A DNA stretch of 64,000 nt from the NCBI RefSeq assembly GCF_012927275.1, contig NZ_JABBGG010000006.1, forward strand, positions 1 to 64,000. Reading direction: 5' to 3'. The notes below the pieces were generated by a model. The model saw only the letters and a program-made list of their open reading frames with translations, did not search any database and was not told the origin of the DNA. Made by a program: the position numbers and the translations under genes. Positions 1-8,120 of the stretch are shown here, in pieces; position 1 is the stretch's first letter; the number at the start of each line of letters is the position of its first letter. Origin of the DNA: Massilia polaris (GTDB taxonomy: Bacteria > Pseudomonadota > Gammaproteobacteria > Burkholderiales > Burkholderiaceae_D).

Positions 1-30
1 CGTAACATCATTTCGGTGTTGTACGACACC

Positions 31-180
31 ATTCCGGTATCGTGACCGCTGATTCCGGCATCGTGACCGCTGATTCCGGTGGCGGCCGAAATCGGTCACG
101 ATAGACCGGAATGGGTGGTCACGATGGCCAGAATGACCGGTCACGATAGACCGGAATCACTGGTCACGATGGGCCGGAAT
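31..180. repeat. Inverted array of about 21-23 bp repeats (probable IS21-type element end)
   Basis: Two direct 21-bp units beginning ATTCCGGYATCGTGACC lie at 31-51 and 52-72, with a partial third from 73. They are followed by four units in the opposite orientation, beginning GGTCACGAT and ending in CGGAAT or a variant, at 94-116, 117-138, 139-161 and 162-180. Multiple internally repeated ends of this type are known from IS21-family (istA/istB) elements in Burkholderiales. That assignment is from memory of the family, because no transposase lies inside the window. The unit spacing is too short and there are no unique spacers, so it is not a CRISPR array. Confidence 0.6.
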
Positions 181-181
181 A

Positions 182-1035
182 CCCAATCAAAGACTTAGTT
201 CATCGGCAATGTCCACTTCGGGTGAGTGCAGTCGGGGGGGCGGCCCTTGATCCATGGCCACTCAGTTTGCGCGCACGTCGTATGTACGCGATCAACCGCA
301 TTTTCGTTCGCCCGAGTCCTGAGTTAGGCCCGCTGGCGCGCTTGTCACGTCCACCCCCACCCCCACCCCCACGGGGGGAGGTCGAAGGCACCCCCGGCCT
401 CGTGTGTAATTTATAGACACTTCCCTCAAAAATTTTCGCGCATAGAAAAATCAAAAATTTTTTCGGCGTGTTCTGGATTCGCACGCGACCGCGGGTCGTA
501 TGGCGTAATTCACCAAGGCGAATTTGTTCGGCGATGGCATGATCTGTTAATCCCATTCAGCCGCCGATGATCATGACATTCGATGTACTTCTACTCACTG
601 CACTCATCGTCATCCATGCCATGAACGTGTGGTGCATGGTGGCGCTGTGTCACACATGGCCTGGCTCGCCAAAGCACATGAAAACGTCGCACGCCGGACG
701 GGACCTCAATCGGCAACTGACTTGAGGAACGCTGGTAGGTCTTGTTCATCGTAGCCAGGCGGCTTCCAGAGGTGGGGCGGAACGTTTTCCTGCTCCTTTG
801 CTGCTCGCCGCGCGGCGTGCGCGTACGCTGCCTCCATCGAAACCCTCAGTCGCACGAATCCAACCGCGCCGGGTACGAGAATGCAACGGCCCGACGTTGA
901 CGGCGGAGGCTTCGCCAAGTCGGGGTCATCGCGGTCGTTTAGCGCACCCACACAACGGCCTTGTGGGCACAGGTAGCACCCTGCGTTATGTTGGCATTGC
1001 TCGCGCGGATTTCCGGTACTGGCTGCTTGATCACG
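182..1035. other. Accessory strip without a confident gene
   Basis: About 850 bases with no gene I can defend. A minus-strand frame at 706-951 ends in a plausible protein tail (HLWKPPGYDEQDLPAFLKS) but has no recognisable start, ribosome site or family. It may be the remnant of a gene cut by the neighbouring mobile element. The rest has mixed base composition unlike the coding DNA further right, and all other open frames are short and unconvincing. Confidence 0.5.
351..378 (-). repeat. CCCCCA repeats / G-quadruplex-capable tract
   Basis: Three consecutive CCCCCA units are followed directly by CGGGGGG. Read on the minus strand this gives three runs of five G separated by single T, plus a trailing GG, which could form a G-quadruplex. 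It lies in non-coding accessory DNA, so a function is not implied; it may simply be a slippage-prone simple repeat. Confidence 0.6.
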
Positions 1036-1255
1036 TTAAGCGAAATCCAGCTCTTGATCGAGGCCCATGGCAAGAATCTCATTTTCGTCCCGGTGAATGG
1101 CTGCATCTTTTGCGGTGGCACCACGCGGCCGACTCGGCCGCCCCGACAACCAGCAGCAGGAACAGCAGCGTGGTATTGCGCTGCTCCCACATTTTGAGCG
1201 TCAGCTCATAGGTGTGCTGGTCGTGTTCCGCGGTAAGCCTGGTTGAGTCGTCCAT
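1036..1255 (-). pseudogene. Remnant of a small membrane-associated protein gene (frameshifted)
   Basis: From an ATG at 1255 the minus strand reads MDDSTRLTAEHDQHTYELTL and continues into a hydrophobic LLFLLVV stretch, which looks like the start of a real small protein. That frame then runs into arginine-rich, atypical sequence and stops at 1079. The adjacent frame continues with typical codons (KDAAIHRDENEILAMGLDQE) to a stop at 1036. The simplest reading is a short gene broken by a one-base shift. No family is recognised, and the call rests only on the appearance of the two half-frames. Confidence 0.35.
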
Positions 1256-1333
1256 AACTGCGTTCCATTCCCGTCAACAGCGATGGGATTGATGGTACAC
1301 AGGAAATGTCGGCGTCCAATGAGGCGGAACAAT

Positions 1334-2434
1334 TCAGCGCTTGCCCGCCTTTGCTGGCTGCACACGGAAGCGGATGATATCGGCGCTGACTTGTTGCGCG
1401 GCGCGCATGCCGCCGAACAAGCCGTAGTCACCGCCGAGGTCGACCAGTCCACGGAAATCCATGCCCGCTTCGGGCAGGGGCGCGTGGGTTTCCCACTTTC
1501 CGCTTTTAGGCACATAGCTGAACACCGCAGCCGACGGCTCCGAGGGCAGGCGGTCGTAGCCGATGCCGTTGAAGTTATACGGCCGGCCGCTGCCGCCGGC
1601 AAAGACGATGCGCGCCGCGCCGCCGGTGGTGGTGCCGAGCGAACCGGACCGGTACAGCGGTGCGCCTGGGTGCGCGGGAAGCTGCTGCCAGCTGATTTTG
1701 CCAACCTGGCCCGCATCAAGCTTGCCTTGCCAGCATTCATTGGTGATGGCAAATACATTCTTCCCATCCGCACCCTTGGCCGAGGTAACGCCATCGCAGA
1801 CGACCATGGCGTCGCCGACCAGTCCGCCGGCGTGGCCGAATACCGGCTTGCCCGGCCAAGGCGTTCCGCTCGTCCATTGTTTGGTCTGGGTATCGTAAAT
1901 CTGGACGTCGGCCACATTGGCCTTGTCGTGCCAGCCGCTGACCAGCACGATCCAGCGATCGCGCCAGGACACGGCGACCATGTCGTCGACCGGGACCGGC
2001 ATGGTCGATTCGGTCTCGAAGCGGCCGCTGGCCGGCGCAAAGCGCAGCACTTCCGGCGTGGATACTTCTTCGCCCGTGGGCGACACGGTGTAACCGCCGA
2101 ACAGGTAAACCGAGCCGTCAACGGTGACGGCGGCACTGGCAAGGCGGCCCTCTTTGACAGGGATGTCGCCGACTTTTCGCCATTGCCCCGAAGTCAGGTC
2201 GAGCGCATGGACATCGCGCGCGATGTCGCTGCTGGCTTTGCCTTCGCCCAGGCCGTAGAACGCAAACACCTCGTTGCCGGCGCGGGTAACGGCCCAGTTT
2301 GCGCGGGCGACGGGGGCTGGCGACAGCTTGACCGGCGCGGCCTTTGCGGCAGCGCGGGGATGCTGGGCCAGGGCGGGGCCGCCCAGGCTGAAGGCACCGA
2401 TGAGCAAGAGGGCAATGCGCGCTGATGTAGGCAT
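1334..2434 (-). CDS. Exported Kelch-repeat beta-propeller protein
   Basis: 366 residues. The N-terminus is a Sec signal peptide (MPTSARIALLLIGAFSLGGPALAQ). The rest consists of Kelch-type blades with recurring GG followed by YD or W elements, for example VYLFGGYTV near residue 110, VSGWHD near 165, VFAGGSGRPYNF near 275 and LFGGMRA near 340. Such six-bladed propellers occur in galactose-oxidase-like proteins and in N-acetylneuraminate epimerases. No copper-binding or epimerase residues could be assigned here, so the substrate is unknown. It is likely periplasmic or secreted. It stands alone between degraded sequences and is the only clearly intact gene in the first 2.9 kb. Confidence 0.85.
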   Translation of the reverse strand: MPTSARIALLLIGAFSLGGPALAQHPRAAAKAAPVKLSPAPVARANWAVTRAGNEVFAFYGLGEGKASSDIARDVHALDLTSGQWRKVGDIPVKEGRLASAAVTVDGSVYLFGGYTVSPTGEEVSTPEVLRFAPASGRFETESTMPVPVDDMVAVSWRDRWIVLVSGWHDKANVADVQIYDTQTKQWTSGTPWPGKPVFGHAGGLVGDAMVVCDGVTSAKGADGKNVFAITNECWQGKLDAGQVGKISWQQLPAHPGAPLYRSGSLGTTTGGAARIVFAGGSGRPYNFNGIGYDRLPSEPSAAVFSYVPKSGKWETHAPLPEAGMDFRGLVDLGGDYGLFGGMRAAQQVSADIIRFRVQPAKAGKR

Positions 2435-2540
2435 GGGTAGGGACCTGGTAGTTTAATCGGGGGCGGCGCCCGTGGCGCCGTGAAGACCAGGCTTATTATA
2501 GTGGCGTGCCAATTTTCCCGTCGGCATCAGCTGCTTCCGC

Positions 2541-2640
2541 TTATTTCGCCGCCGGCCGCACCACGCGCCGGCTGCCGGTGCGGTCGCCCAGCCATTGGAC
2601 GATTGCCGGCCCGTAGCCGTCGGGCGCCTTGTGTAACTGA
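2541..2640 (-). pseudogene. C-terminal fragment of an exported hydrolase-like protein
   Basis: The minus strand encodes a tail reading APDGYGPAIVQWLGDRT, then a basic end and a TAA at 2541. The codons are typical of the genome. Upstream of about 2640 the reading frame meets stops, so only the last 30 or so residues survive. The pattern of a Gly/Pro-rich segment followed by a W-L-x-D-R helix resembles the C-terminus of secreted alpha/beta-hydrolase lipases. That resemblance is only suggestive; the fragment itself is the observation. Confidence 0.3.
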
Positions 2641-2949
2641 CAGCTACCGATGCTTGATTGGGTTTATCGACAAGCGAACTGTTCTTCACGGCCTTGCCGA
2701 ACCGGGTAGCGGCAACATCAACGAACACCGTATGGTGTTCAGATGGCGAGTAGCCCATCAGTGGGTTGTGGATTGCAAATTCGACATCGGCTGGGGAACT
2801 CCAGGGGAGGGAAAACTCAGTGCCGAACCGAGTTTCCCGCCTCAACTATACTTACTTGCTTTTAGAAAATCCAAATTCAAGAGATCGTTCCTGAGATGCG
2901 GCGATCATCTGAGTGAGCATCTTGATCAACGTATCTTCTTCGTAACTGT
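2641..2949. other. Non-coding stretch, no feature recognised
   Basis: About 300 bases of lower-GC DNA between a gene fragment and a small hypothetical gene. I see no convincing reading frame, repeat or promoter. The abrupt change of codon character at about 2640 suggests a past insertion or deletion boundary. Confidence 0.4.
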
Positions 2950-3213
2950 TCAGCCTGAATGACCGAAGCAATCCGCGTCATTCGCATTGGTGAAAGCGAT
3001 GTCGCCTTGTTCGGCCTCCGCCATGCATTCCCACAGCCCGTCTTGATGCAGCGCGATCGAATCGGCATTTCGCAAGTAGAACTCATCGGGATCCAGGCCG
3101 TCGATCAGGACCGGACGACGCACGCGCCTTTGTTTTCCGTTGATGAAGATAGTCATGAACTGCGCCTTCTCCCTCTTCTGGGCGGCGGTCAGTTTGCGCT
3201 TCGGTTTGGCCAT
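2950..3213 (-). CDS. Small conserved-looking hypothetical protein
   Basis: 87 residues starting MAKPKRKLTAAQKREKAQ: a lysine/arginine-rich N-terminus, then a compact part with MTIFINGKQRRVRRP and LDPDEFYLRNAD, and an acidic C-terminus. There is no signal peptide or membrane segment. Codon use is less GC-biased than in the metabolic genes to the right, which fits the accessory character of this strip. The basic head and short length would suit a small nucleic-acid-binding or mobile-element cargo protein, but no family is recognised. It lies downstream of another short minus-strand frame and an IS3 remnant. Confidence 0.55.
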   Translation of the reverse strand: MAKPKRKLTAAQKREKAQFMTIFINGKQRRVRRPVLIDGLDPDEFYLRNADSIALHQDGLWECMAEAEQGDIAFTNANDADCFGHSG

Positions 3214-3245
3214 GGCATTGAATGCGATTGTTAACTGTTCGGCCG

Positions 3246-3458
3246 CTACGCCGATGGCATGATCGGATCGCCAATAAATGCGCGGCGCAGCACTTCCAAC
3301 ATGCTGTGACCCTGTTTGACTTCACCATCATGCACACCATCATTGGGTAAAGGGAAATACAGATAGGCCACTGTCTGCTTCGACGAGTCGGTGAAGATCG
3401 CTTGGTCTTTTGCCGCCACGCGCCAGTATGAAAACGTTGGATGGTCGTCCGGGTGCAC
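3246..3458 (-). CDS. Possible truncated hypothetical protein
   Basis: 70 residues from a GTG at 3458. The sequence contains plausible protein-like segments (DQAIFTDSSKQTVAYLYFPL, EVLRRAFIGDP), but no ribosome-binding site or family is visible. The frame can be extended a few codons upstream with hydrophobic residues before a TAG. It could therefore be the 3' end of a gene truncated by the adjacent IS3-family insertion. It is listed because the composition is better than that of its overlapping frames; function unknown. Confidence 0.3.
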   Translation of the reverse strand: MHPDDHPTFSYWRVAAKDQAIFTDSSKQTVAYLYFPLPNDGVHDGEVKQGHSMLEVLRRAFIGDPIMPSA

Positions 3459-3601
3459 CGTTAGAAGTACAGCGTCTTGCGGCTAATGTCAGAAAGCAAT
3501 GGCCCTGGTGTGCCGTGTCTGTCTTTGCGTTGACGCGATTCGAGGATCTGAGCCAGGCTCATGGCGCCTTTGGTCTTTCCGAACGCATTGAAGTAATGAT
3601 G

Positions 3602-3721
3602 TCGCTCCAGCCCCGCGTGACGCTGTGCCGGCGTAACGAACTTGATGGCGCTGTGACGATGCTCCTCGTTGTACCAACGCACGAACGTGCCGACCCACTT
3701 CCGCGTATTTGCGGACTGCAT
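3602..3721 (-). mobile_element. IS3-family transposase (OrfB) fragment
   Basis: About 40 residues match the end of the DDE integrase domain of IS3-family OrfB. The diagnostic string is WVGTFVRWYNEEHRHSAIKF followed by TPAQRHAG, where WYN..HRHS contains the conserved region around the last catalytic Glu. Sequence upstream is missing. Downstream of HAGLE the frame continues into unrelated residues instead of the usual Arg/Trp-rich transposase tail. Only a relic remains, with no OrfA and no recognisable terminal repeats, so it cannot move on its own. Confidence 0.75.
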
Positions 3722-3912
3722 TAACTAAGGATGCAGTCATCGTCCGATTTATTCGCTCCCTTATCAACCTACAAGGAAATGTTGTACGAATAGGCAACAG
3801 ATTACCCTCCGCCCTCCGCGAGTTAGGCACGGCACTTCACTACCTGGTCTTTTCTGGTATGATTCGAGCATATTATTAGGACGCCTAACCAAATCAACCA
3901 AAGAGGTGCAAT
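3722..3912. other. Intergenic DNA between IS relic and first rightward gene
   Basis: Contains no gene. Together with the IS3 relic and the possible truncated frame it completes the 3214-3912 gap. Its right half holds the probable promoter of the thioredoxin-fold gene at 3913. Confidence 0.5.
3836..3863 (+). promoter_or_regulatory. Probable sigma-70 promoter
   Basis: TTCACT at 3836-3841 and TATGAT at 3858-3863 are separated by 16 bases, a good -35/-10 pair. It lies about 50 bases before the ATG at 3913. It would drive the 3913-4921 gene pair. Assigned by eye only. Confidence 0.45.
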
Positions 3913-4197
3913 ATGAACCAACCCGCAAACGCCGTCGGGAACCCGGCCGACGACATTGACGGCCAGCCAGTCCTTTTTCATGACGGCTGCAATCTATGTC
4001 TCGATATCGCGCAAACCCTGGAACGCACTATTCCTGGCTTGAGCATCATCGACCTGAGCCTGCATCCTGAATTCAAATTCCGCGCTGTCGCACACGGTGT
4101 CGTCGAGTTGCCAAGCCTGGTGGTGGGAACGAAAGTATTGTCGATTGCGCCCCACTCCGAAATCGCCCATATCGGCGCGCAAGAGCACCAGGCCTGA
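3913..4197 (+). CDS. Small thioredoxin-fold protein with CNLC motif
   Basis: 94 residues. After an acidic lead the core reads PVLFHDGCNLCLDIAQTLER, which is the strand - CxxC - helix arrangement of thioredoxin/glutaredoxin-fold proteins. ELPSLVVGTKV follows and resembles the cis-proline region (LPSL). It is short for a thioredoxin and lacks a signal peptide, so a cytosolic thiol-disulfide or metal-binding role is likely. An AGAGGTG ribosome site precedes the ATG. It ends 13 bases before the MOSC-domain gene at 4211, so the two are probably co-transcribed from the promoter near 3836. Confidence 0.75.
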   Translation: MNQPANAVGNPADDIDGQPVLFHDGCNLCLDIAQTLERTIPGLSIIDLSLHPEFKFRAVAHGVVELPSLVVGTKVLSIAPHSEIAHIGAQEHQA

Positions 4198-4210
4198 GCG
4201 AGCAGCCCAA

Positions 4211-4921
4211 ATGCACGCCCCGGCTTCGATTGAAGCGCTGTTCATTGGCCGCGCCAGGCCGCTGGCACGGAACGGTGAATCGCCCGTATTAAGTGGTATC
4301 GTGAAAAGTTCGCTCGAAGAGCCAGTGCAACTTTCCTTTCGAGGCTTGAGCGGCGATGAGCAGGGGGACACGGTCTTTCATGGCGGGCCAGAAAAGGCCG
4401 TCCATCAATATGCGAGCGAGCATTACGAACATTGGCGCTCACGCTACCCGGACAGTCGCGTGCCCCTGGTGCCTGGCGCATTTGGTGAAAACCTATCCAC
4501 CACAGGCATGACGGAAAGCAGTGTCTTTATCGGCGATATTTACCAGGCCGGCACCGCGCTGCTACAGGTTTCGCAGGGTCGCCAGCCATGCTGGAAACTG
4601 AACCGCCATCTTGGGCGTCAGGGCGCAGCGCTCGCGATGCAAATCTCGGGCGCCACTGGCTGGTATTACCGCGTTCTCAAGGAAGGCCGGATCGCCCGAC
4701 ACGATCGGCTCGAACTGATACAGCGGCCTTGCCCGGCGTGGCCGCTGGAACGGCTGATCGGCGCGCTCTTTCCCTCGGACCTTGCTGCGGACAACTTACT
4801 GGACGAGTGGCTTCAGGCCGCCACCATTGAGCAGTTATCGGCCAACTGGAAAACCACGTTCGCGCGGCGAGTCCAGTCAGGACGTATGGAAGACTGGACG
4901 CGCCGCCTTGATGAACCGTAA
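4211..4921 (+). CDS. yiiM: YiiM-type MOSC domain protein (molybdenum-dependent reductase)
   Basis: 236 residues. The MOSC core includes the segments HGGPEKAVHQYASEHYEHW and FGENLSTTGMTESSVFIGD. The likely molybdenum-ligating Cys lies in GRQPCWKLN, which is the conserved MOSC cysteine. The C-terminal third (LLDEWLQAATIEQLSANWKT) corresponds to the 3-alpha domain typical of YiiM. E. coli YiiM detoxifies N-hydroxylated base analogues such as 6-hydroxylaminopurine using a molybdenum cofactor. An open frame extends upstream of 4211, but it overlaps the preceding gene and gives arginine-rich nonsense, so the ATG at 4211 is chosen. Confidence 0.85.
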   Translation: MHAPASIEALFIGRARPLARNGESPVLSGIVKSSLEEPVQLSFRGLSGDEQGDTVFHGGPEKAVHQYASEHYEHWRSRYPDSRVPLVPGAFGENLSTTGMTESSVFIGDIYQAGTALLQVSQGRQPCWKLNRHLGRQGAALAMQISGATGWYYRVLKEGRIARHDRLELIQRPCPAWPLERLIGALFPSDLAADNLLDEWLQAATIEQLSANWKTTFARRVQSGRMEDWTRRLDEP

Positions 4922-4947
4922 GCCTGCGCCTCTGAAGGCGCAGGCAA

Positions 4948-6243
4948 CTAGGTTCGCAACGGCCGGAAGCCCGCGCGAACCTCTTCTGAAAAGATCTTTG
5001 GTTGTTCCCAGGCTGCAAAGTGCCCGCCTTTGTCGAGCTTGTTGTAATAGATGAGTTTGGGGTATGCCCGCTCGGCCCAGCTGCGCGGCGTGGGATAGAG
5101 CTCGTCAGGGTAGACGCTGACGGCGACCGGGATGGTGATTCCCTTGACGCCGAAATACGAGAGCTTGTTCTCCCAGTAGAGACGGGCCGACGAAATTGCC
5201 GTGTTCGTCACCCAGGTGAGGGTGATGTTTTCGAGGATGTCGTCGCGGGTGAGGCCGGCGCTCTCCCCTGCGAAGACGCGCGAGATCAGCCGGTAACTGC
5301 GCTCGTCGTGGTCGAGGAAATAGGCAGCCAGGCCGACCGGAGAATCGGCCAGGCCGTACATGGTCTGGGGACGCAAGCCCAGCTGGAAGCCATAGCCGAT
5401 GCCCTTCTGGTAGACGAATTGCAGGCGATCGTAGGCGATCTTCTCGTCAGGCGTCAGACCGGATGGCGCCGGCGCACCTGAGAACGCCAACTTGTCGATG
5501 TCGACAGGAATCGCTCCGGGCATGTTGGTATGAATGCCGAGCAATTCTGGAGCAGCCTGCACGGCCATCTCCTCGGTGATGACCGCGCCCCAATCGCCGC
5601 CCTGCGCCACGAACTTCGTGTAACCGAGGCGCTTCATCAGCACGACCCAGGCACGCGCGATGTGCTGGGGGTTCCAGCCGGTGGTGCCGGGCTTGCCCGA
5701 GAAGCCATAGCCGGGTATCGATGGAATCACCAGATGGAATGCATCCGAGGCACTGCCACCGTGCGCGGTGGGATTGGTCAGCGGTTCGATGATCTTCATC
5801 TGCTCGATGATCGACCCGGGCCATCCGTGTGTAACGATGAGCGGCAACGCGTTCTCGTGCTTCGAGCGGATGTGAAGAAAGTGGATGTCCAGCCCATCGA
5901 TCTCGGTCATAAATTGCGGATGCGAATTCAGCCTCGCCTCCACCTTGCGCCAGTTGTAGTCTTTCGCCCAGTAGCGTGCGAGCGCTTGAATCGTGGCGAG
6001 CTGTACCCCTTGCGAATCATCCTTGACGGTTTCCCTTTCCGGCCACCTGGTCGCGTTGATCCGCCTGCGCATGTCGACAAGCTCCGCTTCAGCAATCTTG
6101 ACCCGAAACGGGCGGATGGCGTTGCCACCGGTTGCCGCACCAGCCATCCCTGGAAACAAGCCGCCCATCCCTGCGGCGGCAATACCCGCGGCAACAGTGC
6201 CGACCAGGCGACGGCGATAATAGTTGAGCTCTTTGGTATTCAT
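4948..6243 (-). CDS. Exported epoxide hydrolase (EHN domain, alpha/beta fold)
   Basis: 431 residues. The N-terminus YYRRRLVGTVAAGIAAAGM is a probable Tat signal. The EHN domain follows (RPFRVKIAEAELVDMRRRIN), then the alpha/beta-hydrolase fold with HGWPGS as oxyanion loop, GGDWGAVIT carrying the nucleophile Asp, and GGHFAAWEQP carrying the catalytic His. This is the microsomal/juvenile-hormone epoxide hydrolase subfamily, which opens epoxides to diols. AAGGAG is well placed before the ATG at 6243; an upstream frame extension is discarded because it overlaps the OsmC gene out of frame. It lies downstream of, and probably with, the OsmC gene and a second, broken paralogue. Confidence 0.92.
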   Translation of the reverse strand: MNTKELNYYRRRLVGTVAAGIAAAGMGGLFPGMAGAATGGNAIRPFRVKIAEAELVDMRRRINATRWPERETVKDDSQGVQLATIQALARYWAKDYNWRKVEARLNSHPQFMTEIDGLDIHFLHIRSKHENALPLIVTHGWPGSIIEQMKIIEPLTNPTAHGGSASDAFHLVIPSIPGYGFSGKPGTTGWNPQHIARAWVVLMKRLGYTKFVAQGGDWGAVITEEMAVQAAPELLGIHTNMPGAIPVDIDKLAFSGAPAPSGLTPDEKIAYDRLQFVYQKGIGYGFQLGLRPQTMYGLADSPVGLAAYFLDHDERSYRLISRVFAGESAGLTRDDILENITLTWVTNTAISSARLYWENKLSYFGVKGITIPVAVSVYPDELYPTPRSWAERAYPKLIYYNKLDKGGHFAAWEQPKIFSEEVRAGFRPLRT

Positions 6244-6278
6244 CGTTACTCCTTTTAGCGCGGCATATGGTTGTCGAA

Positions 6279-6716
6279 TTAAGCGGTGGTAACGCGCACG
6301 ACCACGTCGATATTGCCGCGCGTGGCCTTCGAATACGGACAAACTTGGTCGGCGGCGTGCGCAATCGCGGTGGCGACATCGTGTGCGAGGCCCGGCACGA
6401 TGAGGTTGATACGGCCCTGGATGAAGTACGCATCGCCGGTCTGCCCCAGATCCACTTCGATCTCCACGGCCATTCCATCCGGCAGTGTCACATTCTTTTC
6501 TTTGGCCACCAGAGCGACTGCGGCGCTGTAGCAGGCCGACCACGCTCCCGCAAATAATTGTTCCGCCATCGGATGGGGCGGGATGGCCTCGAACACGTCT
6601 CCCCGTGCGGCACTGTTGCCAGGCGACGAGGTCTTGATGGTCACGTTGCCTCCATGGCCGCCGCTGGCAGTGGTGTTGGATTTGCCGGTGACCAGGACCT
6701 TTTCAATTTTGCTCAT
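6279..6716 (-). CDS. OsmC/Ohr-family organic hydroperoxide resistance protein
   Basis: 145 residues starting MSKIEKVLVTGKSNTTAS. AAGGAG before this ATG fixes the start over an upstream ATG that would add 12 residues. The OsmC/Ohr peroxidatic cysteines are visible in AGAWSACYSAAV and ADQVCPYSKATR. The family reduces organic hydroperoxides with a dithiol partner such as lipoylated proteins. The (A/G)CPxSKATRGN end is typical of Ohr. It lies between two epoxide hydrolase genes on the same strand, so the cluster looks like a small unit against reactive lipid-derived electrophiles. That joint role is inference. Confidence 0.92.
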   Translation of the reverse strand: MSKIEKVLVTGKSNTTASGGHGGNVTIKTSSPGNSAARGDVFEAIPPHPMAEQLFAGAWSACYSAAVALVAKEKNVTLPDGMAVEIEVDLGQTGDAYFIQGRINLIVPGLAHDVATAIAHAADQVCPYSKATRGNIDVVVRVTTA

Positions 6717-6813
6717 GGTTATCTCCTTATAGTTGTGCTTGGTATTTTTCACACGCGACGACGTTCCCTGGCCTCCCTGATCGCGTGCATCAGGGAAGCT
6801 GGCCGATTCCCCC

Positions 6814-7980
6814 TCAACTCAGCGCCCGGAAGAAATCGCGGACGTCCGTGATGATGGCTTGCGGTTCTTCCCAGGCCCCAAAGTGGCCGCCGCTGGTGTG
6901 ATGCCGCCACTGCTTGAGGTTGTAGTAGCGCTGGGCCCAGCGGCGTGGGGCGCTACATACCTCCTCCGGCAACACCGAAATGCCGACCGGAGCCTCGACC
7001 ACGGGCATGCGCTCGTGCACCGGCGTCCAGGGATGGTGTGCGGCCTCGTAGTAGTACCGCGCCGACGTGCCATAGCTCTGCGTGACCCAGTAGATCATGA
7101 TCGTGGTCAGCAGATCGTCCTTGGTGAAGCGGATTTCGACGTCGCCGTGGCAATCGCTCCAGCTGCGTTGCTTTTCGACTATCCACGCTGCCAGTCCCAC
7201 CGGCGAATCGTTGAGCGCCGCCGCGATGGTCTGCGGCTTCGTGCTTTGCAGTGCCGAGTAGGCCGACTCGGCGGAAAAGAAGTGCTGCAGGCGTGCGGCC
7301 ATCGATGCTTCGTCGGCGTCGTAGTCTTCGGGTGCCGGCAGGCCGCCGCTGAACAGGTCCAGTGGCAGCATCATCGGGAAGTGCACGCCCATCACGCGCT
7401 CGGGATAGCGGTGCCCCAGGTCGGCCGTGATCAATGCGCCCCAGTCGGCGCCGTGCGCGGCGAAACGCGGATAGCCCAGCTGTTCCATGAGCGTCACCCA
7501 CAGCCCGGAGGTGCGCCAGAAATTGATGCCGGTCTGACGCAGCGGCGTAGAAAATCCATGGCCCGGCAATGACGGCACCACCACGTCGAAGGCATCCGCG
7601 GGATCGCCGCCGTGCGCGCCGGGATCGCTGAGGGGATCGATCACTTTCCGATACTCCCAGAAGGTCCAGGGCCAGCCGTGCGAAAGGATCAGCGGCTTCG
7701 GATTGGGCCCCTTGCCGCGCACGTGAATGAAGTGGATCGGCATCCCGTCGATCTCGGTAAGGCACTGGGGATACGCATTGATTGCGCGTTCCTGCTTGCG
7801 CCAGTCGTAGCCGTCGATCCAGTAGGCCACCAGTTAGGCCACCAGTTCCTTGAGGTAGGCGGTGTTGGTGCCGTACTGCCAGTCTTCGTTAGCGAAGTCA
7901 TCGACCCAACGCGTGCGCTGGAGACGCGCCTGCAGATCGCTGAGCACTTCATCGGGCACCTCAACGCGAAATGGTTTCAT
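6814..7980 (-). pseudogene. Epoxide hydrolase gene interrupted by a 12-bp tandem duplication
   Basis: From ATG 7980 the frame reads MKPFRVEVPDEVLSDLQARL, an EHN domain start, as far as KELVA and then hits TAA at 7835-7837. The same frame resumes at once with LVAYWIDGYDW and runs to 6814 with all hydrolase motifs: SHGWPWTFW, HGADWGALIT with the nucleophile Asp, and SGGHFGAWEEP with the His. The stop exists only because 12 bases (7823-7834 / 7835-7846) are tandemly duplicated. Removing one copy restores a 384-residue enzyme. Translation might restart at a GTG just inside (7830), giving an N-truncated 338-residue product. It is a paralogue of the enzyme at 4948-6243, without a signal peptide. 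Confidence 0.88.
7823..7846. repeat. Perfect 12-bp tandem direct repeat
   Basis: TAGGCCACCAGT occurs twice with no gap (7823-7834 and 7835-7846) inside the epoxide hydrolase reading frame. The length is a multiple of three, so the frame is kept, but the junction creates an in-frame TAA. Replication slippage could add or remove the unit. Confidence 0.95.
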
Positions 7981-8120
7981 TTTCCCTGACTCATGCTTGC
8001 TACCGAAGGAGGCTCAGCAATGGCGAATCATGCCGAACAACATATCGGGGCTTTGTACAGATCGAACGCCGGGGTTATACGAAACAGGAGCATATAGCAG
8101 TGTAGGCGCTCGCAAAGTTA

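Noticed and set aside
31-180. Repeats considered as a CRISPR array
   Set aside because: Units abut with almost no unique spacer, they occur in both orientations, and no cas genes are near.
200-556. 118-codon minus-strand frame
   Set aside because: Contains the simple C-run translated as poly-Gly, no ribosome site and no plausible fold.
2453-2962. Overlapping open frames on both strands (130 and 160 codons)
   Set aside because: Both cross the composition change near 2640 and neither has a ribosome site or consistent coding character.
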